In this document: positions 22,266-34,044 of the stretch, piece by piece
Layout of the letters: each line of letters begins with the position of its first letter
Numbering within the stretch: position 1 is the first letter of the stretch
Assembly: GCA_003184365.1 (NCBI GenBank)
Contig: NKYR01000136.1
Coordinates: 34,452 to 98,451, forward strand
Source: Evernia prunastri
Lineage: Eukaryota; Ascomycota; Lecanoromycetes; Lecanorales; Parmeliaceae
Reading direction: 5' to 3'
Length of the DNA: 64,000 bases
Translations under genes and position numbers: made by a program
Notes under the pieces: generated by a model
What the model was told of the DNA's origin: nothing
What the model saw: only the letters and a program-made list of their open reading frames with translations
The model's database searches: none

Positions 22266-22566
22266 CCTGGTCAGATACCAAGTTCTCGCATACGCCGGAC
22301 GCAATAACTTCTGTCACAGCGGGCTGAAAGCTGAAATTGAACAGGGTAGATTTCAGGAGTTGGCAGAAAGACTCGTGGAAGACAAAAGATCTCTCGGAGT
22401 CATCTTGCGAGGCAGACCGCAAGTGCAAATAGAGATGCGCTGTGTCATCAAGATTGTCGAGAGAGAGTGGTTCGAGAGTTTGTACACTGACGAACGGGTC
22501 AGATTCGTCCCTACGAGCAAAGCGCTCGGGAAAATGAGACAGATGGCAGCATCAGGCAAAAATTGA
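22249..22566 (+). pseudogene. Possible frame-shifted continuation of the upstream ORF
   Basis: The frame reads LGYDTSLVRYQVLAYAGRNN and then a charged helix-rich stretch ending MAASGKN with a TGA stop. No convincing donor/acceptor pair restores the frame with the preceding ORF; a GTGGCT...CAAAG pair near 22181-22234 is weak. It has no ATG of its own near the start. Confidence 0.3.
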
Positions 22567-23109
22567 ATTTGGCGACCTTTGGAACGGAAATGACGAGGGC
22601 AGCGCCGGTTTTGGTTCAGCGATTGGCAACTGCGATGTGCAAAGTATTGGCTTTGATTACCTTTGGCGTTGTTGATTCGTTGGTTGGGCGGGTGCAAGGA
22701 CCCTTCGAATATGTTCATTACTGCAATTATCGCAGAGACAAGTCAATCCACGTTTCCGCAAGAATCCTTCAGAACCTGATTGCTGCAATAAAGTAGGCAC
22801 CAGTATATCCTCACAACTTGAATTAAATGCCACTCTGGAGTATTTTGTGAAATTTCGGTCTCGAATCGCCTTCTTCGCTTCTTTGTCCCTTGCCGATTGG
22901 AATTAATTGCAGACTGGCAGAGTCTTTGAGGGGGATGGTGGTGGTGGTATACTAGAATACTATTTCTTCAATGAATGATTCAACGTACGCAAGGCCGCCT
23001 GCCGCGTGACCTCATCTGGCGTCCTATGACTTCGGCTTTCTACATGGCAAAAACGAAAGGCGGGCAGGCCATATTGCTCCTCCTTGGTGCACACCGCTGA
23101 TCACTCTCC
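22567..23109. other. Intergenic, 3' of urb2
   Basis: Contains a short (GGT)n-like run near 22937. A 77-residue ORF here has no recognisable similarity. Confidence 0.45.
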
Positions 23110-26100
23110 TCAATCCCCCTTCCACCTGCCGAACCTCCTGTAATCATCATAAAGCGCCTTGAAGACGGACCGACTGCTCGAAGCCATGGCCGCGTTCATC
23201 GTCCGCATCACATCTGGCGACATGACCGCGAGCACCGCGTACAGGCCCGCGTTCAACGCCGCCCTCATCCCGGGCAGCAGACGACCGGTGAGCTGACAGC
23301 CGCAGAATTCCATCACCACGTACGGCAGATGCTGTCCGGCGATGGTGCGTGCTTTCTTCGTTTCGTCATTCAGCCCCAGTCGCGATCGCTTCTTCGATCG
23401 TGTCACCGACGAGACCGTGGGGTCGCAGATCATGCTTAGGATCCGGCCATACGCTGCTGCATGACTTTCTCCAAACACTGATGCTTCGCCTTCCACTGCT
23501 TCGTCATCTCTGTATGGGATGAACAAGCATCGGAGTAGTGCTTGCAATGCCAGCACCACCAGGTGGTAGCGACCTCCAATTTTGGCTCGATGGACAGCGA
23601 GTATGGTGCAAAATAATCGGCAAAGACCAATGTAGAGCCTGCCCGAGTTCCTTTCCCTTCGGTCACCCAGTTTACACGCTTTGGTAGTGATTGCAGCAAG
23701 TAGCTCGTCGATATGCCATTGTGAGATGACGTGCGTATGACTTTGTAAGAGCGTGTTGACGCACTGCATCGATAGCATGCACTCTGAATAATCTGTCCGT
23801 AGAGAAAGGCCTCTATACAGGTGAACCAACAGCCGAGATAGATCGCCGCCAAGCTGTTCTAGCTGTTGCTCTGAAGTTTGGACAGCCAGCTTGTTGGATA
23901 GAGGGCGAGAATCTGCATTACCATTCAACGAAGCTATCCCGAGCTGTATTCGAAGTAACTGGAGGTAATCAAGGTATTCGTTCTTGTCAACGTGAAAGTT
24001 GAAACAAAGCTCCTTCTTGCTTTGTACACCAAGACTTGGCATAACATCTTTGAAATGGCTCAGAAGGTCATTTCTTTCGCGATGTGAGTGTAATTTCTTG
24101 AACATTTTGAACAAATGTGTCAAATTCGGATGATGATTGTAGTCGTAAGCATACAGACGTAATTCCACTTTGGCAAGACATACTGCCAGATATTCGATGC
24201 TGCAGCAGTCCATATGTACGCCCGCTGCCTCCTCAGAATCTTCGTCGTGGCCTAGAGCTTTCAGTGTCTGGAAGGGCCCGTCACCGCCAAAGAGTCGACC
24301 AGAGATGTCTTGTAGATTTGGGTGAATAGCAAGAAGGTCAGAGTAGCCGGCCAGACATTCCAAGTTGACTCCACAGTTGTGTCTGCTTTCCGGTTCTTTG
24401 AGAAGAGTCCCATCGACAGCATCGAGACTCTTGAGAATACTCTCCAGGTGGTATTGACGTGTAGTGTCCAGCCCCACTGGTTTCAGAAAATCGGGTAAAT
24501 CGTCTCGATGACGAAAAAAGTGGTTCAACGACACTTCTAACAGAGCCGAGAAGGCTGTAGTACAAACGATTTCGTTCTTGTAAAGATTTTCCAAAGTCAG
24601 CGCCATCTGTAGGTATAAAGTCTGGAGGTACTGAATGCTACTCTGTTGATCGAGGGTCGAGAATAGATAGCTGAAAATAGGGGTCAGTGATTCTGACCTT
24701 TGGCAATCTTTTCGGTACCATACCTCATCACTGAATGTGTAAGCTGTTTCAAAGCCTTTATACTGTGCACATTGTCCTCTGACCATCCTACAACGCCATC
24801 AATCCCTCGTGCAAGACCAATCAGACCCATATCGTCTCTAGGCTTTTCAGAGCCCTTTCTTGGCATTTCGTCCTCATTGGTAAGTATATTTAATGATTTG
24901 TTGGGTGTTTGGATGAGCTTGGTCAGTAAGACCAGGTGGTCCGTCGTCTTCGCGAGATTCGACATGTTTGCAAGCAGGAGTATGCGAAGGACACGATTTG
25001 CCAATTTGCTCTTCTGTCCTCGATCGAACGCATTGGTAGGAGTTGCTTGGATGCTTCGAAAGGCTATTCCGTAGTCCGCTGCCCCAATCTCCCAATATTT
25101 AGGATTCCCAAAATCTGATGTGTTCAAGTAGCGGTCAACCTGGAAAGTTCGTAGACATCCTATGGAAATTAGCCAATGATCAGATCCTCGTCCACTTCAA
25201 CCACGCCTACTCGTCAAAGACCCATTCTCATCCAGTGCATCATAACGTAACAGCTTCTTCCAGCACGAAGAGTAATCGATAGATGGACCGTCCTCTGATC
25301 CCAAGAACCTCTGCTGAAAGACTGACGACCAGTATAGCTGCTGCACGAGGCGTCTTTGGGTTCCCTCATCTAGATAACTGTACAATTACTAGGTCAGCAT
25401 GACGAGCAACTCAACTAATGCAGCACCTCACCTCAAAATACCTGGGGACTCGATGATCTCATCCATACAATCGAAGTGGAATTTGTCGATAGGACTGATC
25501 CTCAACGAGGACTGCTCGCTCGTGGCGTCAGCGCGCATGATGGTCCCAAAGTGATCATGGCTTATGCGATGGCAGAAAGGTTCCATGATGTCTAGGAGCC
25601 TTGCCAACGCTGACAGGATCTTTCGACGCGACGAAAAATTGAGGTCCTCCCAGAAAGAATCTTCCATCGCTGTGAACTTGAGCAGGAATTGGACGGCATA
25701 GAGCTCTTTTTTCAAATCGACAGCGTCACCGAGCGTTACTTCTGGCGAGATACGATTGATCAGTCCAGATGCCATACATATCGCAGGATGGGCCTTGCGT
25801 TTGAATGGTGAAGAGTTGCGCAAAGATGACCATCGATCTGTAATTGTCGCTTTGATCCTCCAGACTCTCCAACCATGGGGCGATAGATTATTTGAGGGTC
25901 TGGAGACAAGGACTCCTAGCAAGCTGAACACTGACAGGGCTATGGATTCAAGCTTGACTAATGTTTCTTCCTTGAATAATCCAGCACATACGCAGTCAAG
26001 TATTACCAAGCTCGCTAGAGATACCGATTTGTCGCTGAGTACATTCGGGACGGAAGGCGCCAATTCATGAGCCGCCGTTGAGAGGACTCGATCAATCTGG

Positions 26101-28183
26101 CCTGCTGTGAGAGATGGTTCTATCGATTGTGCAACGTACAGAAGCAGTCTCTCGTCTTCCCAGATGCTGGAAACAAGATCGAAGTAGTTTGCTTTTGATT
26201 CTTGTCGCTCTTGAACTATGCTAAGCTGCTCCGTCCAGTGCCCTAGAAACCCAGTCAAGTCCCGCGCACCTATAAAAGCGTTGCAGAGCGGTTGAATGAC
26301 CTGTAGAATCTTGAGGTCATAGTTCTTGTCCTCCTCCAATGATTCGTAACACGTTTCGTCAGTGATATTTCGAAGCAACACTGTTAAATACTTATTCGGT
26401 GGTCGGTATGCATACTTCTCACTGTCACTAATTGAAGAGGACGGAATCACAAAGGTGTTTGGGTCGTTAAGAATGCACAAGCTGACAAGATCCCATTCAA
26501 TCTCAAAATCATCGTCAAGATCATTGCGAGTCTCGGCGTGACTGTCTTCATTGCTTCGAGATAGACCAGAGGCTTGGTCCAGAAGTGCCTTCGTGGTGGA
26601 GAGGCTCAATTGCACCTGATGATCCACAGCCTTGCGCAACATCCATTTGATCACGCGGATATGGTCTTTCTGCGCTCTGACTGGCGAAAGAGGAGGAAAA
26701 AGTGTTTCAGCGCACTTTGCAAGTCTGATGAAAAGCTTTTCTAGCCACGGATTCTCAAGCCTGCGTAGTTTGGGAGTATTTCGAGGACGGCATGTAATTG
26801 CAATATCGAACAGAAGTGATATAAGCGAGAGTGCAAGGTGCTTATCAGTCTTCCAGTCTGCCCGAAGAAATGGGCTCTCTAATTTTGGAAGGAATTGTTT
26901 CAACAAAGAGACCATCCGATCACTGAAAGAAGCAAGAGATATCCCGTTTTCAAGCTCAGTAGCAGGCTCCAACTCTAGGAAAGAACCGCGAAGCGGCAGG
27001 ATAATATGATCGATAAGCAACCCTTCAAGAACTTTGATCACTTCTGCCATTTCCTCACTCGGTGCCGGACACTGCCGACATGTATCTAGGAGCTGAAGAA
27101 GAGGCAGCATACAACTAGCCATGAATGCGCTCTGACAAGAACATAGTTAGTGCCAATTGCTGGAAGAATTCTTCGGGTTGCATACATTGCTTGAGATGGG
27201 TGAATGCTGCCCTGCGAGGTATCGTAGGTTCCAGAGATCAATTACAGAGAGTGTGCAAGACCTATAGCCAGTATCCGCTAACAACTTTTGAAGCTCACTT
27301 GTAAGCTTTCTTTTCTGTTGCCAATGTCTCTGATTTCTCTGTAAGATGTGATTCGTAAGGTAGAAAGAGCTTCCCAATATAAGAGCAGCATCTTCCGGAG
27401 AGCTTCTCAGACTACTCTTCAAGTGCTCCACTGCAAATCCTTGTATTTGTTCAGGGTCCCGTGTCAATGACTCCAGCAGCCTGATAGTACCGAATATTGC
27501 CGAGTATAAAACCCTGAAAGCGCCAGTAGCAATCTTGACCGTTTCTTCAGACGCAGGGACCTCGGTTCCATCAATTTTGCGCTTTTTCGATGTTCCACGC
27601 TCACTGGAGGAGCTCTCCACCGTGTCGGGGCTATCATCCGGCGAATCCAAGGACGTTTCATTTACAACTCCCACCTCCGAGAATACCGTTGTGCGATTCA
27701 CTCGCTCTTGAAGCCACTGCAAAGTGTTTCGTAGAACACTCATGAATTGGTACGCGCTGAGTAGTCGCGCTACGCTGGCACATGGAGTACGTACAGCTAG
27801 CTCCTGAAGCATTATCCATAACTTGGGTTGTAGGTGCGGACTACCAGGAGATAAGTCCGAGGAACGCAGTTTCTTGAGTAGCCATCGCAGAGCCCATTCC
27901 GCTCTTGGGTCAGATGAGATTTGTTGCTGCAGCACTAGCCCATAAGCTGAATTTTGAAAGGCCCTCTCGTGCTCCTCAAGGTCTATCTCGAGGATGCTGC
28001 ACGCCTGCGCAATCTGAACGGCCAAAGGTTCCTCGCTTTTGTCGAGAGAGAGAATGCTCTTTTGTGGCCTGCGGCGGCTTGTCGCCTCGTAAAGTCAGCA
28101 TTTGGTCGTGAATATTACAGGATCTTTGCTCAGAGGCTTACGGAAGTCATTGAAGTCACCAGTTGACTCGTTCTCGAGCGCAT
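23110..28183 (-). CDS. urb2: Ribosome biogenesis protein Urb2/Npa2
   Basis: Six exons (28183-28142, 28085-27186, 27131-25432, 25377-25211, 25159-24724, 24670-23110) join in frame to about 1601 residues; all introns are 51-56 bp GT-AG. The C-terminal ~200 residues carry the Urb2 domain (RLLPGMRAALNAGLYAVLAV, then FKALYDDYRRFGRWKGD), which identifies the family. The rest is a long alpha-solenoid-like helical protein. The junction reading RTFQVDRYLNTSDFG and the N-terminal SEEPLAVQIAQACSILEIDL also match the family. Urb2 is a nucleolar pre-60S factor acting with Urb1 in early 27S and snoRNP steps. The 42-nt first exon (MRSRTSQLV) is the least secure part. The gene is divergent from mic10, with 231 bp between starts. 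Confidence 0.93.
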
Positions 28184-28414
28184 ATGGAAAGGAAGATACC
28201 TACTCATAATTAAGAGGAAGGTGCGCCGAGGTATTTTTCGAGATCCGGCGCCAAAGGTTGATCCGTTCCGGAATCCGCTCTTGGCATCGCAGGAGCTACA
28301 GCTTTTGCGCACACGCCGACAACATCCCTCGTTAGGAAACACGATCCCGTGAGCTCCACATCTTAAAACCTTTATAGCGGCTGCTAACAGCTTTCGTAGC
28401 CAGGCCATCACACA

Positions 28415-28864
28415 ATGGCCGACGAGCCGCCCCCACTCACGCCATCGACGCCCGCAACGCGAACCGCGAAACCCGTCAGCGAGGCATTGCTCAATGACAA
28501 GGTACCCACTCGTCCCTTCCCCGCCTCGCGCGGTGTAAACTCCGAAGCCAGCTCTTGCTGACAACAAGGGAAATGATAGTGGGACCATGCCATATCCTCC
28601 CTTCTCATCCGCTCCTCCATCGGCCTCTCCTTCGGCGTCGTCTTCTCTGTCCTTCTGTTCAAGCGAAGAGCGTGGCCCGCGTGGGTAGGATTGGGTTTCG
28701 GAGCTGGGAGGGCTTGGGAGGAAGCTGATGGTATGTGCTCGTGTTACCAGAACGGGGATTGGTTTGCGAGTCCGGAGATGCTGACTTTTGGCTGTGATGT
28801 AGCTACGTTTAAGAGGGGAGGTACACCGATGGGGAGAGATGGGCTGAGATTAGTGAGATCATAG
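28415..28864 (+). CDS. mic10: MICOS subunit Mic10
   Basis: Exons 28415-28501, 28580-28730 and 28803-28864 encode 99 residues. After a Pro/Thr-rich N-terminus comes SEALLNDKWDHAISSLLIRS, then two transmembrane hairpin helices with the glycine motifs GLSFG and GLGFGAGRAW around RRAWPAW. These Gly motifs drive Mic10 oligomerisation and bend the inner mitochondrial membrane at crista junctions. The length is typical. The tail (ATFKRGGTPMGRDG) is slightly longer than in many relatives and depends on the last splice site. It is too small and intron-split to show as one ORF. Divergent from urb2 and convergent with vps23. Confidence 0.93.
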
Positions 28865-29208
28865 AGAAGGGTGTTTGGGGCCGTTTGAGTTGTTTTGCTA
28901 GACAATAGAGGTCCGGCGTGTACGATTGGCTGTACATAATGATGGTTTCAAACCCCCAAAATCCCATGGTTCTCCCGGACAAGACAGTCTTTTCGCCTCG
29001 ATGATTACTGCCTTTTGATTGAGGCCAAACGACTGAGCGGGCACTGTCTCTTTGAGTTCTACATCATGGGATTTACACCAGATTGACAGCCGCGGAAATG
29101 ATGAGTCGCCATTCAGGGCAGCTAAAGCTGCGATTTACCCAAACCATAATTGAGATATGGATAAGTTACCACACAATATCTCGGAAATCTTCGTGATATC
29201 ACTCCTGG
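28865..29208. other. Convergent 3' intergenic
   Basis: Gap between the 3' ends of mic10 and vps23. No ORF of note and no repeat seen. Confidence 0.5.
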
Positions 29209-31173
29209 TCAGGTCCAAGTTCCTTTGTCAGATAAAGCCATACCTCTCGAGATCTTCTTAATCAGCGCCTTCTTCAAAAATTCTTCTCTGGCCAAGCTCC
29301 TTGTTTGCTGCGGATAAAGTAAGCACCAGTGTGGACGAAACAACTGCATTCACGTACCTTTGCCCACACCCCACCCCCTATTCTCCCCTTATCCAAAGCT
29401 TTACCCAAGACACCTCTACTTTCTTCAATCGCCTTCTCCTCAGCTACGCTCTGGTACAGCTGCCCAGCTACGACTGTCGGCGCAACGAGTACCTCATCTA
29501 CATTGGGCACCGTCCTGCGCTTCGCATCTTCGAGAACCTTGTCAGCATCACGCATCGCCTGATGCAGGATGTTCTCATTTGAGGAAAGCATAGCTTCGAG
29601 GTCATTTAGCTGAAATATTTCCCTATTGATGGCGCTCAACGTTTGCGTCAAGGCGGCTTGTTGAGCACGTAGCGGAGGCAGTGCAGCAAGGTTGTAAGCA
29701 TGACTTGAATGAATCTGTTGTGTGAGAGTCTGGGAAATGGCCGAGAGTATCGCGTCTTTCTGCGGGTTAGGTGGTATTGGAGGTGGATCAACGTTCGTTG
29801 GTTGTGCAGGTAGTGCAGTTTCGAACGGAGATGTAAGCAGATCTTCTGGCGCTTTAGGCTTCGGTGGTTGCAGAGGTTGCTGAGGAGCGTGTCTTTGAGT
29901 CTGATACGACTGTGAGGAAGGTTGGTAGCTGGGCTGAGACGGAGGCTGCTGATCACGATCCTCGTATATCGGAGCATACCCTTTACCAAACTGACCAGCC
30001 GGGGAAGCTCGTGGCTCTTGTTGGGAGTATCGGGATTGATTGGTAGTGGCGTGATCATATGGGAAGGTGTTTTGCTGAGAGCCAGGACTGATGGGACTGA
30101 TATCGTCGAGCCAGCGCTGCTGATTCGGGTATTGAGAAGCTCTATTTGATGTAGAGTGCGCCTCGTGATCGTGTTGCAAGCTGGTGCCTCTTTGTGGTGC
30201 TTGCCGGGGTATTGGGGGTGGAGCTCTCGCGTACTCATTCTGTTGGGGTGGGTGAGAACCGTTATACTGCGATTCTGGTCTGGCCGGAAGGGGTGGGAGC
30301 GGTGGTGGGCCAATTGATTGAGAATTCGATGGACCACGAGCATCGAATGGCTTTGGTGGTGGAGGTGGAGGTTGCTGCCCTGTTTGAGAACGGGACTGTC
30401 TTACACTACTATCCGACCTTCCCAGCTCTGGTGGCAAAGGTAGTATTGGCGGAGGTGCACTGTTCTGCTGTGATGATGATTTTGTCCTCGTAGTTTGTTC
30501 TTGCTTCGCAATTACAGGTGGTTCCTGCGCGAAGGCGTTTCGTAGAACGGACAAGAGCTCATCCAAATTGGACCTCTAAAACGAAGATCAGCAGGAATCC
30601 TAGCATGTCCATTTCAAACACCAAGCGTAGTTTGCACACAATGGTCTCCTCGGCATCCCAGCGAAGTAGCCCTTCCTATGGCAACTCACATCATCTCTCC
30701 ACCGTGCCAGATATGGATGAAATATCCTCCCTTCCCCGCTCACGTATTGCCCAGGCCGGACCGCCATATCTTTGGTCGGTGTGACGAATCCAATGGGTCC
30801 CACGTGTGGATACTCTTGAGGTACCCATACCGAGATTGGGAAGGCATATGTTGTACCCCGAAAAGAAACAGGTAGTGTACCTCGCAGGTTGAGCAAGAGG
30901 GAAGATTGGCCGTTCTCGTATGCTTGGATAGGTCAGTGGCCGTAAGACTGCGTATGAAGGGGTTTTTTCTTTTTCATACTATAGACATCTGTCCGGAGAG
31001 CGAAGTTGGGATTGTGAGACAGCGTTTGAGCGACATCCGAGTAGGTGCGCGGAATGTTTCGGTATTCCTTATACACTGTTAACGACAAGAAGCCTGAAGA
31101 TAGCGGTCAATCATCTCACATTGTTTATCGCACCATGAAGCCAGTTGAGGACTTTTTGGGGAACAGCGCTCAT
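29209..31173 (-). CDS. vps23: ESCRT-I subunit Vps23/Tsg101
   Basis: The start (MSAVPQKVLNWLHG, ATG at 31173) opens an N-terminal UEV domain: RTYSDVAQTLSHNPNFALRTDVYTYENG, LRGTLPVSFRGTTYAFPISV, VTPTKDMAVRPGQYV. A ~200-residue Pro/Gln-rich linker follows, then a coiled coil and the C-terminal steadiness box (QTRSLAREEFLKKALIKK), which is on a separate last exon 29307-29209. Other exons: 30575-29358, 30922-30690 and one ending at 30980. The first intron is ambiguous: a GTGCGA donor at about 31120 with an internal CAG, or an alternative that leaves the frame off by one. Vps23 recognises ubiquitinated cargo for multivesicular body sorting and, in fungi, takes part in ambient pH signalling. The usual Trp-Asp before the RSNLDELL helix is missing in this splice model. 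Confidence 0.9.
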
Positions 31174-34044
31174 ATCTTGAACCCTTGAGGTCTCCAAAGT
31201 TTCTTGCGACTTCTTGATACCATTTTCGGCAATAGGCTAAGGTAATCTTAGCGTAGTGACCATATTTTTTTCTTTTTTAAGACCCCCGGTCTTTCTCTCC
31301 CTTTTGCTTCCCACCTCTTTTTTCATTCATTTTTTGTTTATCATTCGCGGGGAGTAGGGTGAGTCTAGGGTGTGCTGGAGGATCTCCCCTTCATGAAGCT
31401 CTACAAGATGAAAATGAGATGATCGAGAAGTCTGCCCATCTCTATCTCCTGGGCCTTACGAGTAGCCATATTCAGGCCTAACACCGGCTTTGAAGGCCAC
31501 ATTCTCTTTCGTGGACTTTGAGTCTCTAGGAAATGAGTTAATCGACCATTAAGCAAATGGAGCTCAATTAGATATATAATTCAATTCTTGTACCGAATCA
31601 CCAGTGAAGTACTCTAAAGATGCTCTACCCTTCTGACGCACCCACTTGTCCGCCAAATACCAAATACTTGAGGCTCTTTCCACAACATAATGATTTTATT
31701 TGACAGCAGGCTTTAGTCTTGGAATTGAAGAAATCATGCAGGTGATCGATCTCATTGTTTGGTTACGGTGGACTAGTAAAAGCACCTTTTACGATGTTAG
31801 ACGGAACCCTGAATGCTGAACCTGTCGGCGGTGCCAGTGGATGGAACCAAAACAAGTTCGCAAAACCCTTGACCGCCGATACGCAACCATCTTTTCGAAG
31901 AAATCTGAGGGTGCACCAAGGTAGCCGTCGAAAAGAAGCAGAACACAAACACGTGCACGGAGAAAATGACGGGTCTTAAGACTGAGCACTATTATTGCTC
32001 GGCCTTGCTAGAGTCGGGGTGTCACTTTACCTGCAACCAAGGTTCACTTGTCCTTAGCAACCTCAGGCTCGTCCGCGGAAGCTGGGACCACTTGTTTTAG
32101 CAGAAACAAGCAGGCTGAATGGATAACCATCTGGTCATCAAACACCGCTTCTTCATCTTTTGTTTTTGGAAGCTACTCAGGATACTCTTTCATGAACCGT
32201 TCTCCTGTTCTCCTTGCTGCTGTCCTTTGCTTTTGTGTCCGTGCTTTCTCGCCAAGATTCTCCAAGACACGGGCGTAAAAATGAATCGCCCTCTCGCTAC
32301 CCCTTCTTCGTTCCCACGCAGCGCACTGGCGCCGCTCTAGACATCGATCAAGATCTATGATGCTTTTCCCTCTGGCTATCTACCTCACCCAGCCTGGAAA
32401 AAACTGCCCTGCTCCGCAAGTAATCGAGCACGGGTAGAATAGCTTTCCATGGTGTATTGGCTGATTTCCCCAATGATCTTGCGCCGGCCTTCAAGAACCG
32501 ATTCATTGATTTTGAGCCCTTTTTCGCGGCTTCCCAGCACGCCATGTACGAAAGCCGGCAATGAATCGCATCAACTGCGTCATCGGGTGCATGAATTATC
32601 GCTCGACTAGACCAAGAGGTCGCCACAATGGGTGATAAGGCTCAATGGACTCCGCGGGCTTGCCAGCGGCCACCAAACCCACCCCAAGAATCGGTTAAAA
32701 TCGAGGGTATCAATAGAGTACGGGGTCCTCGTCCTCTGCACCCCATTCGTGATACTTTGTTCAGCACCAATCTCCACGATCTCGGCAGCAGCTTCCAAAA
32801 CCTTCGTGCTGAACCGGCCCCCGTAAGCCATATCTGACTCGAACTATCCAGCGTTTTAACCCTCATCGTCCCTAACTGACCTTGCTCTGGTGGCATGGCG
32901 TCGTACGACGGCTTCCGCGCAACTCAAGTCGTTGAAATTCCACAAGACGGCTCCCGGACCGGTTGATGTATCCTCCTATGGATGCGATCATTGACGGTAA
33001 GCCATCAACCTCATCGGAAAAAACCCCCTGGCTGTCTCCTCATTCTCGTCAGCCAGTTGTTCCCTGATATACTTGGACGAGAGTACCGCTGCATCATCTC
33101 GACCAAGGACACTTGATAGGCACAGTGGCGAAACCCATGATCACAAAAAAAAAAACGGTTTAGTCTCTAGGTCATGGTAATGATTGAGCCGTGGACAATT
33201 GTCTCGAGCGCTAGATATGGATTGAGACTGCATATTGATATGCCTTGCTACCGAGTTGGTACCGAAAATCCTCGATCAATGCAACGACCCCTTGACTCTC
33301 CGTCTTGATCATCACTCGTTCGATTGATATCTCAACTCAGCTAATAATCGTATTAATTGAATGACCTTCATTTGCGAATCCGATCCTGAGTTCTACCCAG
33401 CACCTTCCAAAAGGCAGTTTCTTTTCTAAGCATCGAGTACTAGTAAACCTATCGCGCCGTGCCCCGGTGAGATGGAGAGAGGTGGCAGTGCGTTCTTGTG
33501 GGTAGATAGATGAGGATTGACGATATGTGATGGAACGTCTGCAGTGAGAGGAAAGCCCATCAAGTCAGCAAAGCTACCTATGCTATATCTGACTAATTTG
33601 CAAAAGACTGCAAGCAGGAAGCACTTTTCAATGCGGTGCTGCAACCTTTGGGAAGGCACTGGGATCGTAGCATGTGATTAGGTTCGTTGGAATTCAGAGT
33701 CAGAGGGCAGGCAGAGTACACCAGGATTGATTAGCCTCATCGCTTCAAATCGCCACACCAACATAAGCTCAATTTTTCGAATGCCGTGGACAGCATGTTG
33801 AACAAATTCACTAACGAGTCTGGGGCTCCCAGGGGGAGATCTATCCAATTGCTAGCCAAGAGACCGGTTGCCAGAGAAATAGCACCGGTCTCATTCCCAA
33901 AAAAGCATCCAAGGCTTCGGCAAAGAACCAACAGCGCCATTCGCTAAAGCCAATATCTACCGCCCGTTGACGTGCTTGACCCACATCATCAGACAATCCA
34001 CCGTTCCGCACAATATCGAAATTCTATTATCCGTCTGATTTCCA
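31174..34044. other. 2.9-kb gene-poor region
   Basis: Between the vps23 start and the IDO 3' end. Several short ORFs on both strands (for example minus-strand frames over 32350-32900) show no recognisable domain, and no good ATG-plus-splice model joins them. A ten-base A run lies at about 33147-33158. It could hold a decayed gene, but I cannot support one. Confidence 0.45.

Noticed and set aside
31755..32900. Cluster of short ORFs on both strands in the 31-34 kb gap
   Set aside because: No domain, no consistent frame, and no splice model connects them, so no gene was called.
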